DNA of 64,000 nt, from positions 82,612,436-82,676,435 of the forward strand of contig OX457027.1 in the NCBI GenBank assembly GCA_949752745.1. Direction: 5' to 3'. The stretch is from Protula sp. h YS-2021. Its lineage: Eukaryota; Annelida; Polychaeta; Sabellida; Serpulidae. Made by a program: the position numbers and the translations under genes. The notes beneath the pieces are model-generated. The model was not told the origin of the DNA and did no database searches. It was given only the letters and a program-made list of their open reading frames with translations. Positions 25,247-33,970 of the stretch are shown piece by piece (the stretch's first letter is position 1; each line of letters opens with the position of its first letter).

Positions 25247-27559
25247 ATTGCACTTTAATCCTCAAAATCAACACATAAATCTCGTATTATGACTCTAGAT
25301 ATATTACTGAATTGTATGCTTACTTCCTTCGCTAATTATTCATTCACTGACTCGTCTTTATCCTATAGTTTTATATTGTTATGTGCATTTTTTTAAGCAA
25401 AAAGCAGAGCAAAATTTTTTTTTTTTTTTTTTTTTAAAGCAAAAAGCAGAACAAAGCGGGCAGGGAGAAGCGCTGTCTCCGCTACCACTAGCAATGTGCG
25501 AGTGACGGATTGCCGCCAGGCCCACGCGAAGCTATGGATGGAAATCGTGGGCTTGGCTGTGATTGGGCAGAGGCGCATGGAAAAGCTTAAATTTTGAAGT
25601 AATTAGCGGTCTGACAAAAAGAAGAAGGCGCTACCGTTAAAGATAAAGAGAAAGTGGTCAGCGCGAGTCGAGAGGGCAGCCGCTAATTAATGGCCCCCCT
25701 GCCGATTGCAGAGTCATAAACAAAAATAAATCCTATCTGATTTATTATCACATTCACGTGGTGCCTCCATTACTCTTATTTTCTCATCCTGAAATCTATT
25801 TCATACTCTTACTGCAGTACTTGAATCTGCCCTACCAATAGGCTGCCTCTATTCCCTCAAATATGAAGTATATTGTATAATGCAAGTATAGGGGAGGGGA
25901 GGGGGTGTTTCTCACGGGAGTTTTCCCACGGGTGGATGTTGCAAGAATGGAATTTATTTATATATCCCTGGTATTTCAAAACGATTTATTAGGAAACATG
26001 AAACTCTTGAAGGGGTTACTTTATCAGTGTCTTACAATTCACTTGGCCCTACAAATTTGTTATAATTTGACACGCTTTTAAGTTAATGTAAAGCCGTTTG
26101 TCTGTTGCATATTTTCACACTTCAAGTTTCCTTTAACTCGAACGTTCTTCGATAACCTCAGACCGTTTGGGGGAGTGGTGGGGGGAAGGTGATCAAGTCC
26201 AAAAAATCACCCGATTCAGGGAATTTACCAGTCAAACATTTTTGAATCACTTCTTCAAACAGTCTATTTCCTTCGGATTTGAAGGGGGGTCAAGTCACCT
26301 GAATGCTCCTTTGCTTTTGATCCGCCACTGCTAGATTATACTGGTTTTAGATTGGTTTTGCACAGAATGTGAAAGTATGTTCAATCGAGTTTTTCGCAAA
26401 AAAATCTTCTTCTTTTCTTAGGGGAAAACCCACTCTCTCCACAATCGGTATATTTTCTATATAAAAATATGAAAGAACCCCGGAAAGGGGGGGGCACCAA
26501 TTGGTTACCATGCGTATCTATGACCCGGCGGGCACTCACGTACCAACTAGCTACCATGCGTGTCCATGACCCAGGGGGAGGTCCACTGACGTATCAACTA
26601 GTCACTATGCGTGTCCCATGACCCGGGAGCCATTCACGTACCAACTGGTTACCGTGCGTATCCATGACCCGGGAAGGGGGGGGGGGGCACTGACGTACCA
26701 ATTGGTCACCATGCGTGTCCAGAATCGGGGGGCCAGTCACGTATTAAGTGGTTCCATGCGTGTCCATGACCCCACTGACGTATCCACTGGTCACCATGCA
26801 TGTCCAAAATTGGGGGAGGGCCAGTCACGTATTAAGTGGTTACCATGCGTGTCCATGACTTTTTAAAATTACCCATAGACACGGAGTGATCATTTTTAAA
26901 CAATAACCACTGTTTTATCCAAACGCGAAATAAAGTCCCGCAATAGCCCCCTTTTTGTGGGTAACGTGGAGTGCAGAATGAAAATTCCTCCCTCTTTAAC
27001 GAAATTGGCACTCCGCGCAGACCGCGTCTGATCTCAAAATTACCTGCACCCCTTTCTTCCATTTTTTTTGGGCCAAACATGGTAACACATATGATACGAT
27101 GCCCCCCCCCCCCCCCCCACACACACACACCTGAGAACAAAACAATGCGAGACCATTTGTCCTCCCATCGAAAGCTCCTTTCTGCTGCACCTCAAAAACA
27201 CTTATATAAACCGTTAACATGTTTTTGTCACACATATTTATAATTAAAAAAAGCGAGTCCACTCCGCAGACAACATTGAAAAAAACCACACACATGAACT
27301 TCACTGTTTTTGGGCAAGGGGAGGTTGGAGATGGGGTAGAAACAACAACACTGAGTGAGCAGTTCAGTGTCATTGAATGCTTTGCAGAAGAACACCATAT
27401 TCAGGTGATCCTGCCCATGGGCATCCTGAGGGGACGGATAGTGACGTCACCTGCGGGTGGCCAGGTGGAGGAGTTCCTGGGCATCCCGTTTGCTGAGCCT
27501 CCAGTAGGTGACCTGCGATATGCGGATCCTGTCGAACTCAAGGCATTCCCTTCAGGTGG

Positions 27560-27651
<92 letters not shown>

Positions 27652-27653
27652 AA

Positions 27654-27692
<39 letters not shown>

Positions 27693-30600
27693 ATGTGTTT
27701 AAAAAAGTCCTAACTTCCTTTTCTTACACGTCATGTGAATTTTGTATCATCAAGCTGCAAAATCAATAACTAAAATATAAATAAATAGAAAAGTATATCA
27801 ATAATTGGTAGTGGTATCATTATTTATAAATAGAAAAACGATATAAATTTAATAGTGGCAATGTTACCGCTTGTATGTGAATTTTAAAGTGAGAATAAAA
27901 ATGCTGATGATTCTCAAAAAGAGATTTTAAGAACATATAGATTATGTACAATTTAAAGAAAGTTTTCAACATCCACATAAGGGGTTGTGTTGAAGCAAAG
28001 GGCCAAAAAGTGCCTTTTCACAAAGATCACGGGCGGTTACAATATCCTTCCGCCCTTTCCTGCTACCACTGGTGCGCCACTTAAAACCATCGCTCTGTGA
28101 GTTGCCGCCGCTGTGATTTGAATAATGGAACCTTCTACGTGTATTAGGGAACGCACTGATTGCATTGTCTTTGGATCACGTTTAATCTAGTCCCGAGATT
28201 ACCTTGCAACAACAAGGGTTGTTGTTAGAGGGGTGGGGTGGGGGATGAGAAGTCGTTAAACACGCTTCTGTAAACAATACCATTGAATGGACTAAAATAT
28301 GCAAATAAAACTTGTCAGATGTGATTAGCCATGAGAAAACTTGATTGCCTTGTCCCTGCCCCTTCATTTGTGAGTTGAACGTTGAGATGAAAGATTCCAC
28401 GGGGACTGAAGATTCCGCGGGGATTCAAGCCTTTTGGCTTCTGAGAAATGCGTCCCATATTTGCCTCGCTTGTAGCACTTTCTTGCTGATTTTCAGAATG
28501 TTCTTTTGTATTTTCTTGCGCTTTGTCGATATTTGTACAGTTAATTAAACAAATCATGGGATTGCAAAATAATCAGGCCAGTCAAAATGTCAGCCAGTCA
28601 TTAAGTCAAGCTAGACGTATAATCAGGTCGTTCATATAGTCAGCTCAGGCATAAAGTCAAGCTAGTCGTATAGTCAGGCTAATCACACAAGCACACCAGT
28701 CATATAGTCAGACTAGTCACACAGTCAGACCAGCCGTATACTCAGGCCAGTCATATAGTCAAGCTAGTCATACAGTCAGACCAGTGATATAGTCAAGCTA
28801 GACATATAGTCAAGCTAATCACACAAGCAGACCAGTTATATAGTCAGACTAGTCACACGGTTAGACCAACCGTATAGTCAGGCCAGTCATATTGGCAAGC
28901 TAGTCATATGGTCAGTCTAGTCATATAGTTAGACTAGTTATATAGTCGGGCCAGTAATCCCTTTAATAATTTAATTTTAAACTACAGACAATAATAGATA
29001 GGGTTTTCCATACTGGAAAAACAGATTGAACGAAATAAAGCAAAAAAGAAGAATAAAGTCACTTTTAGTAATCTTGTATCGGACCAAGTGGTATAGTGTA
29101 ACATAGTAGTCACCACACTGATATTCTACAGACGAATTTAGCGCCCTCAAGTAAGTCGCAATTTTCACTTCTTTGCAACGCAATGTTTTTTTGGTCGTGC
29201 TTTTTATCGCGATAAAGCTTAGCAGTTCATATAAATTTAGAATACGTTTTAATTTCAAAAGTTCCATTATTATCCTGTTCCTAGATAGGGTTCGATTTGA
29301 ATATCTGTGTTTAGGGTGTGTGTACGATATTTAGCACCCAGCTCTAGCCAATACACGATGCTCGAAATCTGACACTTCCAGGGCCACTAATCCCAATGTC
29401 ACCGGACATTCTTTTCGCTTTCAGAAGTGTACGAAGCCTCGGATTATAAATACTCCTGTATGCAGCCCATAGACACCACCTTCGGCGATTTCCGGGGTTC
29501 AAACATGTGGAACGCCCCAAATAAAATCAAGGAGGATTGTCTATACATGAATATATGGCTTCCGGCGAAAGCATCCGAGGAACGCAGAGCTGTCCTTGTA
29601 GGTTTCTCATCTTCGGCTGGATCACAAACATCGCAAATAAAATAAGAAGTGACCCAGCTTGGTCTAAAAATTTTGAGAAAAAAAATCGATCTGGCGGCTG
29701 GGTGTATCAAAATTTTAAACTAAACCAGATTAATCCGCAAGGCAAAACAAGTAGTTAAAAATGCCTTTCAGGGGATAAATTTATCCTAAAAATTTGGGCT
29801 TGCATTTTTAAACCAGAAACACTTCAAACGCTTGCAATTAGCAACTTTACATTAATAATATAAATGTTATGTCAAATTTTTGCAAAACCATTAAGCCATA
29901 TTTCGTTTTGTTTTTCGAGAAAAAAAATCGCCGGTCGGCCGGTTCAGTTTAAAAATATATTGGAATGAGAAACAAGACTATTTTTCTTTCTTGTTTTAGT
30001 TTCTATTCTTAAAACATCTTCACACTTCCAGATATAAATCGATGCTAACTAAATAAGTTTTACAAAAAAATGTGGAAAAGGCGTGAGACATGAATTTCTG
30101 AAATCTTCAAATTAAAAAAAAAAAACAGACGTATCAAAATGAAATGAATATTTTCGGTTTGTGTGTACAGGTGTGGATATACGGCGGTGGATTTATGTCC
30201 GGCAGCAATGCATTGTGGGTATATGACGGCAAAGCTTTGGCATCTCATGGTGACGTCATCGTGGTATCGTTTAATTATCGGGTTGGGACGTTTGGTTATC
30301 TCAGCACTGGCGATGACAGGATCAAAGGTAATTTTCTGGCATGAATCGTGGGCGTACGCACGTGGGGTGGGGTCCCCTGGCCTACGCACTTGAGGAGGGG
30401 TCGCCCAACCCAAATAACCTTTTCTGAAGGGGGCCAAAGTATCTAACCCTCGCAATTATTCCTAGGACTAAATAAAGGGTATTGGTTTTAAATGTGAATG
30501 TTAACTTGAATCATGAGCCATTAAATCACTAACCACTGCCCATCCCCCCTCTCCACCCCACACATCCAACACGAAAAACTCAATTTACGTCTTTTACAAC

Positions 30601-31641
30601 ATAGTTTTTTTTTTATTTCGTGTTTCGTGTGAGAAAAAATGTTGAGACACTTTTATACAGCTTTTTAGGTATCGCTGCGTTTCAGGAAATTTTGGGATGA
30701 AAGACCAAGTTATGGCTTTAGAATGGATCAAAAAGTACATTTATCATTTCGGAGGTGACCCGGATAGAATCACAGTATTTGGTGAAAGCTCCGGTGCCTC
30801 TAGTGCTGGTCTCCATATGATGTCCAAGATGAGTCAGCATTTATTCAAACGCGCCATCTTTGAAAGCGGTTCCCCGGATTCTCATTGGTCATTCATGACA
30901 CAGACGCAGGCCCAATCACGTTCGAGAACGTTCTTCAACAATGTCAACTGCACGTCCAACGAAAAAGGAGAATTATTATCTTGCTTAAGAAAACTAGACG
31001 CAAATACCATTTTGAACAACGAATGGGTCGATTCACATTTCATGGTGTTCCCTTGGGCACCCAGTGTAGATGGGGAGTTCCTTACAGACACCCCTTACAA
31101 CCTACTGTCAGAAGGGCTCTTTGAGCCGAAAGAATCAATCCTTGGCGTAAATCGTGATGAGGGGACTTACTGGCTCCTCTATGCACTCGAGAATTTCAAC
31201 AAGGACACAGAAAGTTTACACACTTTCGCGGATTTCCAAAATGGCGTAGACACCATTGCGTGGGACCTCTCGCGCGGCACGAGAAATGACGTGATTAGTC
31301 TATACAGAGATTACGAAATTAAAGATACGTCAAACGAGGCAGCGAATCGGGACGCTCTGGACAAAGTGTGCGGAGACCGAAGTTTCACTTGTCCCACAAA
31401 GCAATTGGCAGAGATATTTTCGCGCCAGAATAAGGACACGTATCTGTACTATTTGACGTACCGGGCATCCACCGAGGTCTGGCCTGAATGGATGGGGGTC
31501 ATTCACGGTGCTGAAATACAGGTGTGTGTAGTACAGATTTATGCGTATTGTGGGTGCCTTTTCGGTATATGAGCATTTATATTTGTATATGTCTAGGAAA
31601 ACAACTACAGCAACAACAGCAACAGCAACAACAACAACAAC

Positions 31642-31676
<35 letters not shown>

Positions 31677-32480
31677 TAATAAAAATAATTTTTTTTTTTT
31701 AAATATTATTCTAATGGCGCCCTGAAAAATTGCAGTCTTGAAATGCATATAACTTCAGGTTTAAGTTATTAGATTCGTTTTAAGACTTTACAAAATTTTC
31801 TTCATAAGATTGCTATTCACCTTTCTCATAAGAATATAATGTTATAGATATAAACACACAACAATTGATTTCAGTGGGTTTTCGGAATGCCGCTGGATGG
31901 TTCGAAAGGATACTCCAAGGAGGAAGTCGAATTTTCTAAGCATATTATGGAGTACTGGAGTAATTTTGCCAAAAATGGGTGATTATATGAATATCTTTTA
32001 CTTTCGTCGGTTCGTTCCTTCCCTCCTTCCTTCCTTTCTTCCCCCTTCCCTCTCTCCCCTCTCCTCCCTGGCCTCCCCTGCCCTCCACTGCTCTCCCCTC
32101 CCTGCCCTGCGCTGCCCTCCCCTGCCCACCCCTGCCCTGTCCTGCCATCCCGTCCCCTCCCCTCCCTTCCCCTCCCGTCCCGTCCCGTCCCCTCCCGTCC
32201 CCTCTCCTCTCCTCCCCTCCCCTCCCACATGCTGTAGTGAATGAATGTCTACTCTACTTTTCTCCACTTTAGTCTCCCGTGCAGTAACGTGTGGTTTTGG
32301 CTTTGTAGCAATCCCAACGGGGCCGAGCTTCCCCCGTGGCCGGAGTACAGAACGGGGCAGTACGTTGAGTGGAACAGCCCGCGGAACAACTTGGTGAATA
32401 ACACGGAGGCATTGCGTGGACGCTTTTGTGAAATGTGGAATAGCGTCAATATGAAAATCAATACAGGAGTAGAAGTTTGA
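15771..32480 (+). CDS. Type II transmembrane cholinesterase-like protein (start missing)
   Basis: Eight exons join in phase: 15771-15871, 19551-19663, 27388-27555, 29425-29597, 30171-30327, 30686-31521, 31875-31978 and 32309-32480. They total 1824 bases, 607 residues and a stop. Residues 1-45 are charged and basic near the membrane, 46-70 form one membrane span, and 73-607 are a carboxylesterase/cholinesterase domain. Basic residues before the span and few after predict N-in, C-out topology, as in insect neurotactin. The triad is complete: Ser272 (GESSG), Glu396 (RDEGT), His511 (VIHG). The oxyanion glycines GGGF start at 190. Trp156 and Asp144 match the cholinesterase choline-site Trp and rim Asp, and the three conserved disulfides appear present (139-166, 326-337, and one linking STCPT-like and RFCEMW cysteines). 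Unlike most neurotactins it looks catalytically competent. The start codon lies in an upstream exon. Substrate is unknown. Confidence 0.88.
15872..18359. other. Gene 1 intron, plain sequence
   Basis: AT-rich intronic sequence. I see no ORF, repeat array or RNA gene that I can support. Confidence 0.5.
18360..19140. repeat. Degenerate gatatc/atcaaaaatt repeat field in an intron
   Basis: Loose repeats built from ttgatatcaaaaatt, tttttgagatcaaaaatt and related words, with spacing about 25-35 bp in both orientations. The same word family recurs at 61.6-61.92 kb. Confidence 0.7.
19551..19663 (+). CDS. Gene 1 exon: transmembrane segment
   Basis: The acceptor cttgttgcag and strong donor GTGAGT bound the exon. 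The translation runs GPVTTLGVGGKRCC and then about 24 uninterrupted apolar residues (VAVVGLLLLLALC onward to VFYLT). Lys-Arg lies just before the span. Entry phase 2 and exit phase 1 match both neighbours. Confidence 0.78.
19664..20633. other. Gene 1 intron before the retrotransposon
   Basis: Contains a G run (19784-19798), a C run near 19930 and a 58-bp tandem duplication at about 20262-20360 (tagactagaatggcttccct in both copies). No gene is seen. Confidence 0.55.
20637..20880 (-). repeat. Split direct repeat b2 (outer 3' repeat)
   Basis: 244 bp that appear identical to 21335-21578, including an 11-base A run. It is the 3' end of the element in its sense direction. About 135 bp separate it from a2. 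Confidence 0.93.
21016..21334 (-). repeat. Split direct repeat a2
   Basis: 319 bp matching 25436-25754 with about two substitutions. It abuts b1 directly at the ATT of 21332-21334. Confidence 0.93.
21335..21578 (-). repeat. Split direct repeat b1
   Basis: 244 bp matching b2. It begins about 60 bases after the recombinase stop in the element's sense. Confidence 0.93.
21639..22600 (-). pseudogene. Tyrosine recombinase of the Ngaro-like element, frameshifted
   Basis: The recombinase is readable only across at least four frame segments. The first (22600 to about 22290) holds the N-terminal core-binding part. The second (to about 22130) holds GFFTFARKATLL, which carries the first catalytic Arg. 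The third runs to about 21930. The fourth (21863-21639) holds the HxxR box in GHSLRRGGATF and the nucleophile Tyr in AYERYTK, ending at a stop just before b1. Single-base shifts near 22290, 22125 and 21930 break it. The start of the frame overlaps the end of the RT-RNase H frame by about 140 bases, as DIRS-order elements often do. This copy cannot make a full recombinase unless the shifts are sequencing errors. Confidence 0.88.
22461..24230 (-). CDS. Reverse transcriptase-RNase H of the Ngaro-like element
   Basis: A 589-codon frame open from directly after the Gag stop. The N-terminal part has a DIRS-type lead-in (DNWRRFLADD then NGITNGFDI). RT boxes follow: LGAVPK, RLIHDCS, AKVDLKSAYRQVP, PFGASLSVG, and the catalytic FIDDFF. 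The RNase H part has VSDSS, NVKELAIVLLAVERW, RTDNKAALFAINKG and LLADSLSR. The RT is intact in frame. The last about 45 codons overlap the recombinase start in another frame and are probably a tail past the true domain. There is no convincing ATG near the front, so expression by readthrough or re-initiation is inferred. Confidence 0.92.
   Translation of the reverse strand, partial: QSCVRTSPLTDKIDNWRRFLADDPDRDFLLNGITNGFDIIDENSVPETAFQCNNKSVSVTYRTQVDRAIRKEVELGRYRILKTRPHIVSPLGAVPKEGDAIRLIHDCSQPFEKSVNNYATVHKQTFVSVDTAVSMVKSGSYMAKVDLKSAYRQVPLSDRSQEVAGLCWRFEGDTHDTYLADTRLPFGASLSVGIFHRLTQSVCRVLRRLGIDAIICFIDDFFICADNKDEVRDAMQVLIHSLVALGFAISWEKCVSPTTRLTFLGVTIDTAAGTLSIPSEKLSAVKVALSDWSAKVTKVTKRDLQSLIGKLSWIARVIHAARPCLRRFIDKMSMLQRPSHRTRLSADLRRDLQMLYALCSNFNGTSFFLDRVEPESAYIVSDSSVSGAGAALVFRNAVADWLYIHWATDAPALTHAHINVKELAIVLLAVERWKQLWRNCKIIVRTDNKAALFAINKGSIRNTCASDILRALRIICATHNFRLIAVYINTRSNLLADSLSRFDHLPAATYALARVDFCAPLLHMSRHALNLLLQQWYSKRKTGRGVAVIQTGRFSPKYPLSIFSSHSYISWFLSVFWIYGSSRSPDNAL
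24231..25160 (-). CDS. Gag-like protein of the Ngaro-like element
   Basis: 309 residues from ATG at 25160. Residues 1-60 look like a small helical SAM-like domain (LKEWAERHSLEE onward). The middle is acidic and Ala-rich, and the C-terminus has a CCCH-like finger (C-x8-C-x4-C-x3-H around CRNFNLIKGC and CRFAH) followed by CLRCFKNHPEHKH, a second possible metal site. It probably binds element RNA. The frame ends in TGA at 24231-24233 and the RT frame continues in the same frame with CAA. Confidence 0.82.
   Translation of the reverse strand: MSENLKEWAERHSLEESTLSKLREEGFISLNLIKLMAPKQVKAFKLNMGQTLALENAIKSVSATTHDQESDTEETAGAAASAPNTTPNDVPAEHDLASLIEACKKAGFLPEATATRTQSKDKPLLVQDFCTNVSQYGGGQEREVLSFGGDQRLLVSSSRRITPENTTLPQWIRGHLKIQEALIERGEFSTIADIRAYARYGQKIADMCALYPISRVMRFDIEYRVKVFEGTLQWGDPDPELMNFCIFTQYTTSTQKYTQRKRDHMPNDPQTGKEICRNFNLIKGCDRASCRFAHVCLRCFKNHPEHKHA
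25218..25435 (-). other. Leader between a1 and Gag
   Basis: AT-rich, with a broken T run (25218-25245) and a second T run (25415-25435) sandwiched between two partial copies of aagcaaaaagcagagcaaa. It may be a small internal duplication at the a1 boundary. Confidence 0.6.
25436..25754 (-). repeat. Split direct repeat a1 (outer 5' repeat)
   Basis: 319 bp and the 5' terminus of the element in its sense. It ends at ATT (25752-25754) followed by host cacgtgg. Confidence 0.93.
25755..26487. other. Gene 1 intron after the retrotransposon
   Basis: AT-rich intronic sequence with short G runs. No gene is seen. Confidence 0.5.
26488..26862. repeat. ~55-bp tandem array, about seven copies
   Basis: Units have the form cactgacgtaccaattggt then caccatgcgtgtccatgacc and a variable G run. 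Words such as cgtattaagtggttaccatg alternate between units. Related single copies occur near 14045-14085 (reverse strand) and 46340-46390, where they continue into similar flanking sequence (ctttttgtggg). Confidence 0.88.
27388..27555 (+). CDS. Gene 1 exon: start of the esterase domain
   Basis: The acceptor gctttgcag joins A|AA in phase. It encodes the opening strands of an esterase fold: ILPMGILRGRI, then EEFLGIPFAEPPVGDLRY. The last motif is the near-invariant FLGIPYAxPPxGxLR signature of type B carboxylesterases. The donor may be GTGGTA at 27556 or GTATTT at 27559; both keep phase. A long CT run begins eight bases after the donor. Confidence 0.88.
27563..27690. repeat. (CT)n microsatellite beside a splice donor
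   Basis: About 60 CT dinucleotides with one short break near 27648-27660, starting within 10 bases of the gene 1 donor. Confidence 0.95.
28566..28962. repeat. 17-bp tandem array, about 23 copies
   Basis: Degenerate units of the form ctagtcatatagtcaga, alternating with ccagtcatatagtcagg and ctagtcacacagtcaga. It lies in the gene 1 intron 27556-29424. There are no spacers of constant length, so it is not a CRISPR-type array. Confidence 0.92.
29425..29597 (+). CDS. Gene 1 exon: choline-site Trp loop
   Basis: The acceptor gctttcag and donor GTAGGT bound residues 128-185. It contains the first disulfide loop (Cys139 to Cys166), Asp144, the SNMWN motif with Trp156 at the cholinesterase choline-binding position, and EDCLYMNIW, the second signature of the family. 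Confidence 0.93.
30171..30327 (+). CDS. Gene 1 exon: oxyanion-hole strand
   Basis: Phase 0 entry after gtgtacag. It encodes VWIYGGGFMSG, which supplies the oxyanion-hole glycines, then VYDGKALA and VSFNYRVGTFGYL. The peripheral-site Tyr next to GGGF in vertebrate acetylcholinesterase is Met here. The donor GTAATT follows AAAG. Confidence 0.94.
30686..31521 (+). CDS. Gene 1 exon: catalytic core (Ser, Glu, His)
   Basis: The large exon, residues 238-516. It holds DQVMALEWIKKYI, FGGDPDRITVFGESSG with Ser272, the second disulfide (Cys326-Cys337), the acyl-pocket segment FMVFPWAPSVDGEF (Met and Phe where vertebrate acetylcholinesterase has two Phe), GVNRDEGTYWLLY with Glu396, and WPEWMGVIHGAEIQ with His511. 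The donor is GTGTGT. Confidence 0.97.
31604..31700. repeat. (CAA)n/(AAT)n microsatellite in an intron
   Basis: CAACAG/CAACAA repeats pass into an AAT run and a T run. Confidence 0.92.
31875..31978 (+). CDS. Gene 1 exon: post-His helix
   Basis: Acceptor gatttcag. It encodes WVFGMPLDGSKGY and SKHIMEYWSNFAKNG, the helix typical of the cholinesterase C-terminal half. The donor is GTGATT, exit phase 2. Confidence 0.93.
32010..32228. repeat. Polypyrimidine tract filling a short intron
   Basis: About 220 bases of C and T with rare purines (words such as ccctcccctgccc), occupying most of the 330-base intron before the last exon. Confidence 0.9.
32309..32480 (+). CDS. Gene 1 last exon and stop
   Basis: The acceptor gctttgtag completes GG|C and encodes NPNGAELPPWPEY, then ALRGRFCEMWN with the C-terminal conserved Cys. 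It ends at TGA after GVEV. There is no C-terminal membrane span, amphipathic collagen-binding tail or obvious GPI signal, so membrane attachment must come from the N-terminal span. Confidence 0.94.
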
Positions 32481-32496
32481 AGGTCCTTAATAACGT

Positions 32497-32590
<94 letters not shown>

Positions 32591-33133
32591 ACTTCTATGA
32601 CGTCATATTGCCAGTGAGCCACTGCTTTTTAATCATTCTCAACCAAAGAAAAGGAGCAATTTTCAGTATCTAATTGTTCGATATATTGGTTACGATCAGC
32701 TTATTATAGGAATGCTGTTCTACGGAGATAATTTCAGTTTTGAAATATCTCAAGTAACAAAGATGTAAGAGAGGCACGGGATTATTCACTGTGGAAGAAC
32801 TGGGTCGTGGATGCCAAATGCCACACAAACTCCATAGATTGAATTTATAATTGTTATAGTTGTTATATATATACTGAGATACATTTCATTAAAATATTTG
32901 GTAGCATATCGTTGTTTGAATGTATTTGCTGTTACACCGTAATACTTAGATATTTGTATCACGTGAATATACATTTATTACTTTATGTGTTTTACTATCA
33001 TTTGTTATCACTGTTGTATTTATTTAGTGCTGATTAATTGTTAGAAAATGGTCATATTGTATGTTTGGTATATTTAAGTGTGTGATTGTTATTGCAACTG
33101 AAAAAGATATATAGATAAAAGTTTCTAAATAAA
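32481..33133 (+). other. Presumed 3' untranslated region of gene 1
   Basis: Starts with a TA run of about 88 bases (32499-32587). The first well-placed AATAAA on this strand is at 33128-33133. Confidence 0.5.
32499..32587. repeat. (TA)n microsatellite in the 3' region of gene 1
   Basis: About 44 uninterrupted TA dinucleotides starting 19 bases after the stop codon. Confidence 0.95.
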
Positions 33134-33970
33134 AATAGGAGTAATTGTATTTTTGTTATTGTGACATACGGGGAACTAAGGAGGCTTGGATTGTACCTCA
33201 GCCATTACGAATATGGAATGCCATTTTGCCCTTAGTGGAGCGGAAACTCTGAAAATAGCACCATCTTCTGTACTAGGCAAACTGGCTTTTCCAAGGCCGA
33301 CCTCTTTGTGAAGTTCAATTAATAAATTGTGGAACCTATTCGAGGTGATCCTATTTGGGATGTAGTTTAATCCCCGGGTTCAATCAATTAAAATTCAAAA
33401 ATAAAAATAGGTATGAAAAATATATTATAGGCGATTTATTGATTGTTATCTGTTATCTATTCATCTATTCACTTTGAATGCCAAAGTCTTTATTTTTAAA
33501 ATACCTTAAAATCAAAAATGCAAAATTTTTCTATCTGGAACGAAAGTTTTTTCTGCCATTTAAAAACTAAATTTGTGGGCAATTCCACGCAGATAGTCAA
33601 CAGTATGTCGGTTTTCAAAGCCGCTGACTGTTTGACGAATGCGTTGCGCAGAGTCGGCGTACCAGCGACGTGGTGGCTCGGGCAAGCGGCCACCCATAAT
33701 TTGACCAGATGCACTGCGAAAATTACGGCGGATCCGACCGATGTAACATGTAAAAAACCCGTTTTTTGCTGGCACTGAGGTGGCCAACTTAAAGTTCATT
33801 GGTTTGGATAAGGCATGTAAATTGCAATTGCGACAATGTTGAAATGTTGAAATGAAAGGATAATTACCATCTCCAGTTAGAAGATAAAAAGGCAACAATT
33901 TGTAAAAAAAAAAAAAAAGAGAGAGAGAGAGAGATACAAAGAAAAGAAAAAAATAAGAAAAATAAAAATG
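33134..33970. other. Intergenic; GC-rich island at 33.6-33.8 kb
   Basis: Mostly AT-rich. At 33600-33780 the sequence is CpG-rich with open frames on both strands, neither recognisable. A purine run (33906-33935) follows. Confidence 0.45.

Larger units (their letters stand above)
20634..25754 (-). mobile_element. Ngaro/PAT-like tyrosine-recombinase retrotransposon
   Basis: A 5.1-kb element antisense to gene 1 and inside its third traced intron. In its own sense the order is a1 (25754-25436), Gag, RT-RNase H, tyrosine recombinase, b1 (21578-21335), a2 (21334-21016), b2 (20880-20637). This a-ORFs-b-a-b layout is the split direct repeat arrangement known from PAT and Ngaro elements of the DIRS order, which lack integrase and use a tyrosine recombinase. 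The a copies (319 bp) differ at about two sites and the b copies (244 bp) look identical, so insertion is recent. No target duplication is seen; ATT lies at all three junctions. The recombinase frame is broken. Confidence 0.93.

Noticed and set aside
27219..27713. 164-codon ORF as a complete gene
   Set aside because: Only 27388-27555 is coding. The front lacks the esterase pattern and the end is CT-repeat Ser-Leu.
28566..28962. CRISPR-like array (also the 29-bp array at 8.0-8.4 kb)
   Set aside because: Units abut without spacers, diverge steadily and sit in an animal genome with introns. They are minisatellites.
33518..33898. Opposed ORFs in a GC-rich island
   Set aside because: The frames mirror each other and neither shows a recognisable motif.
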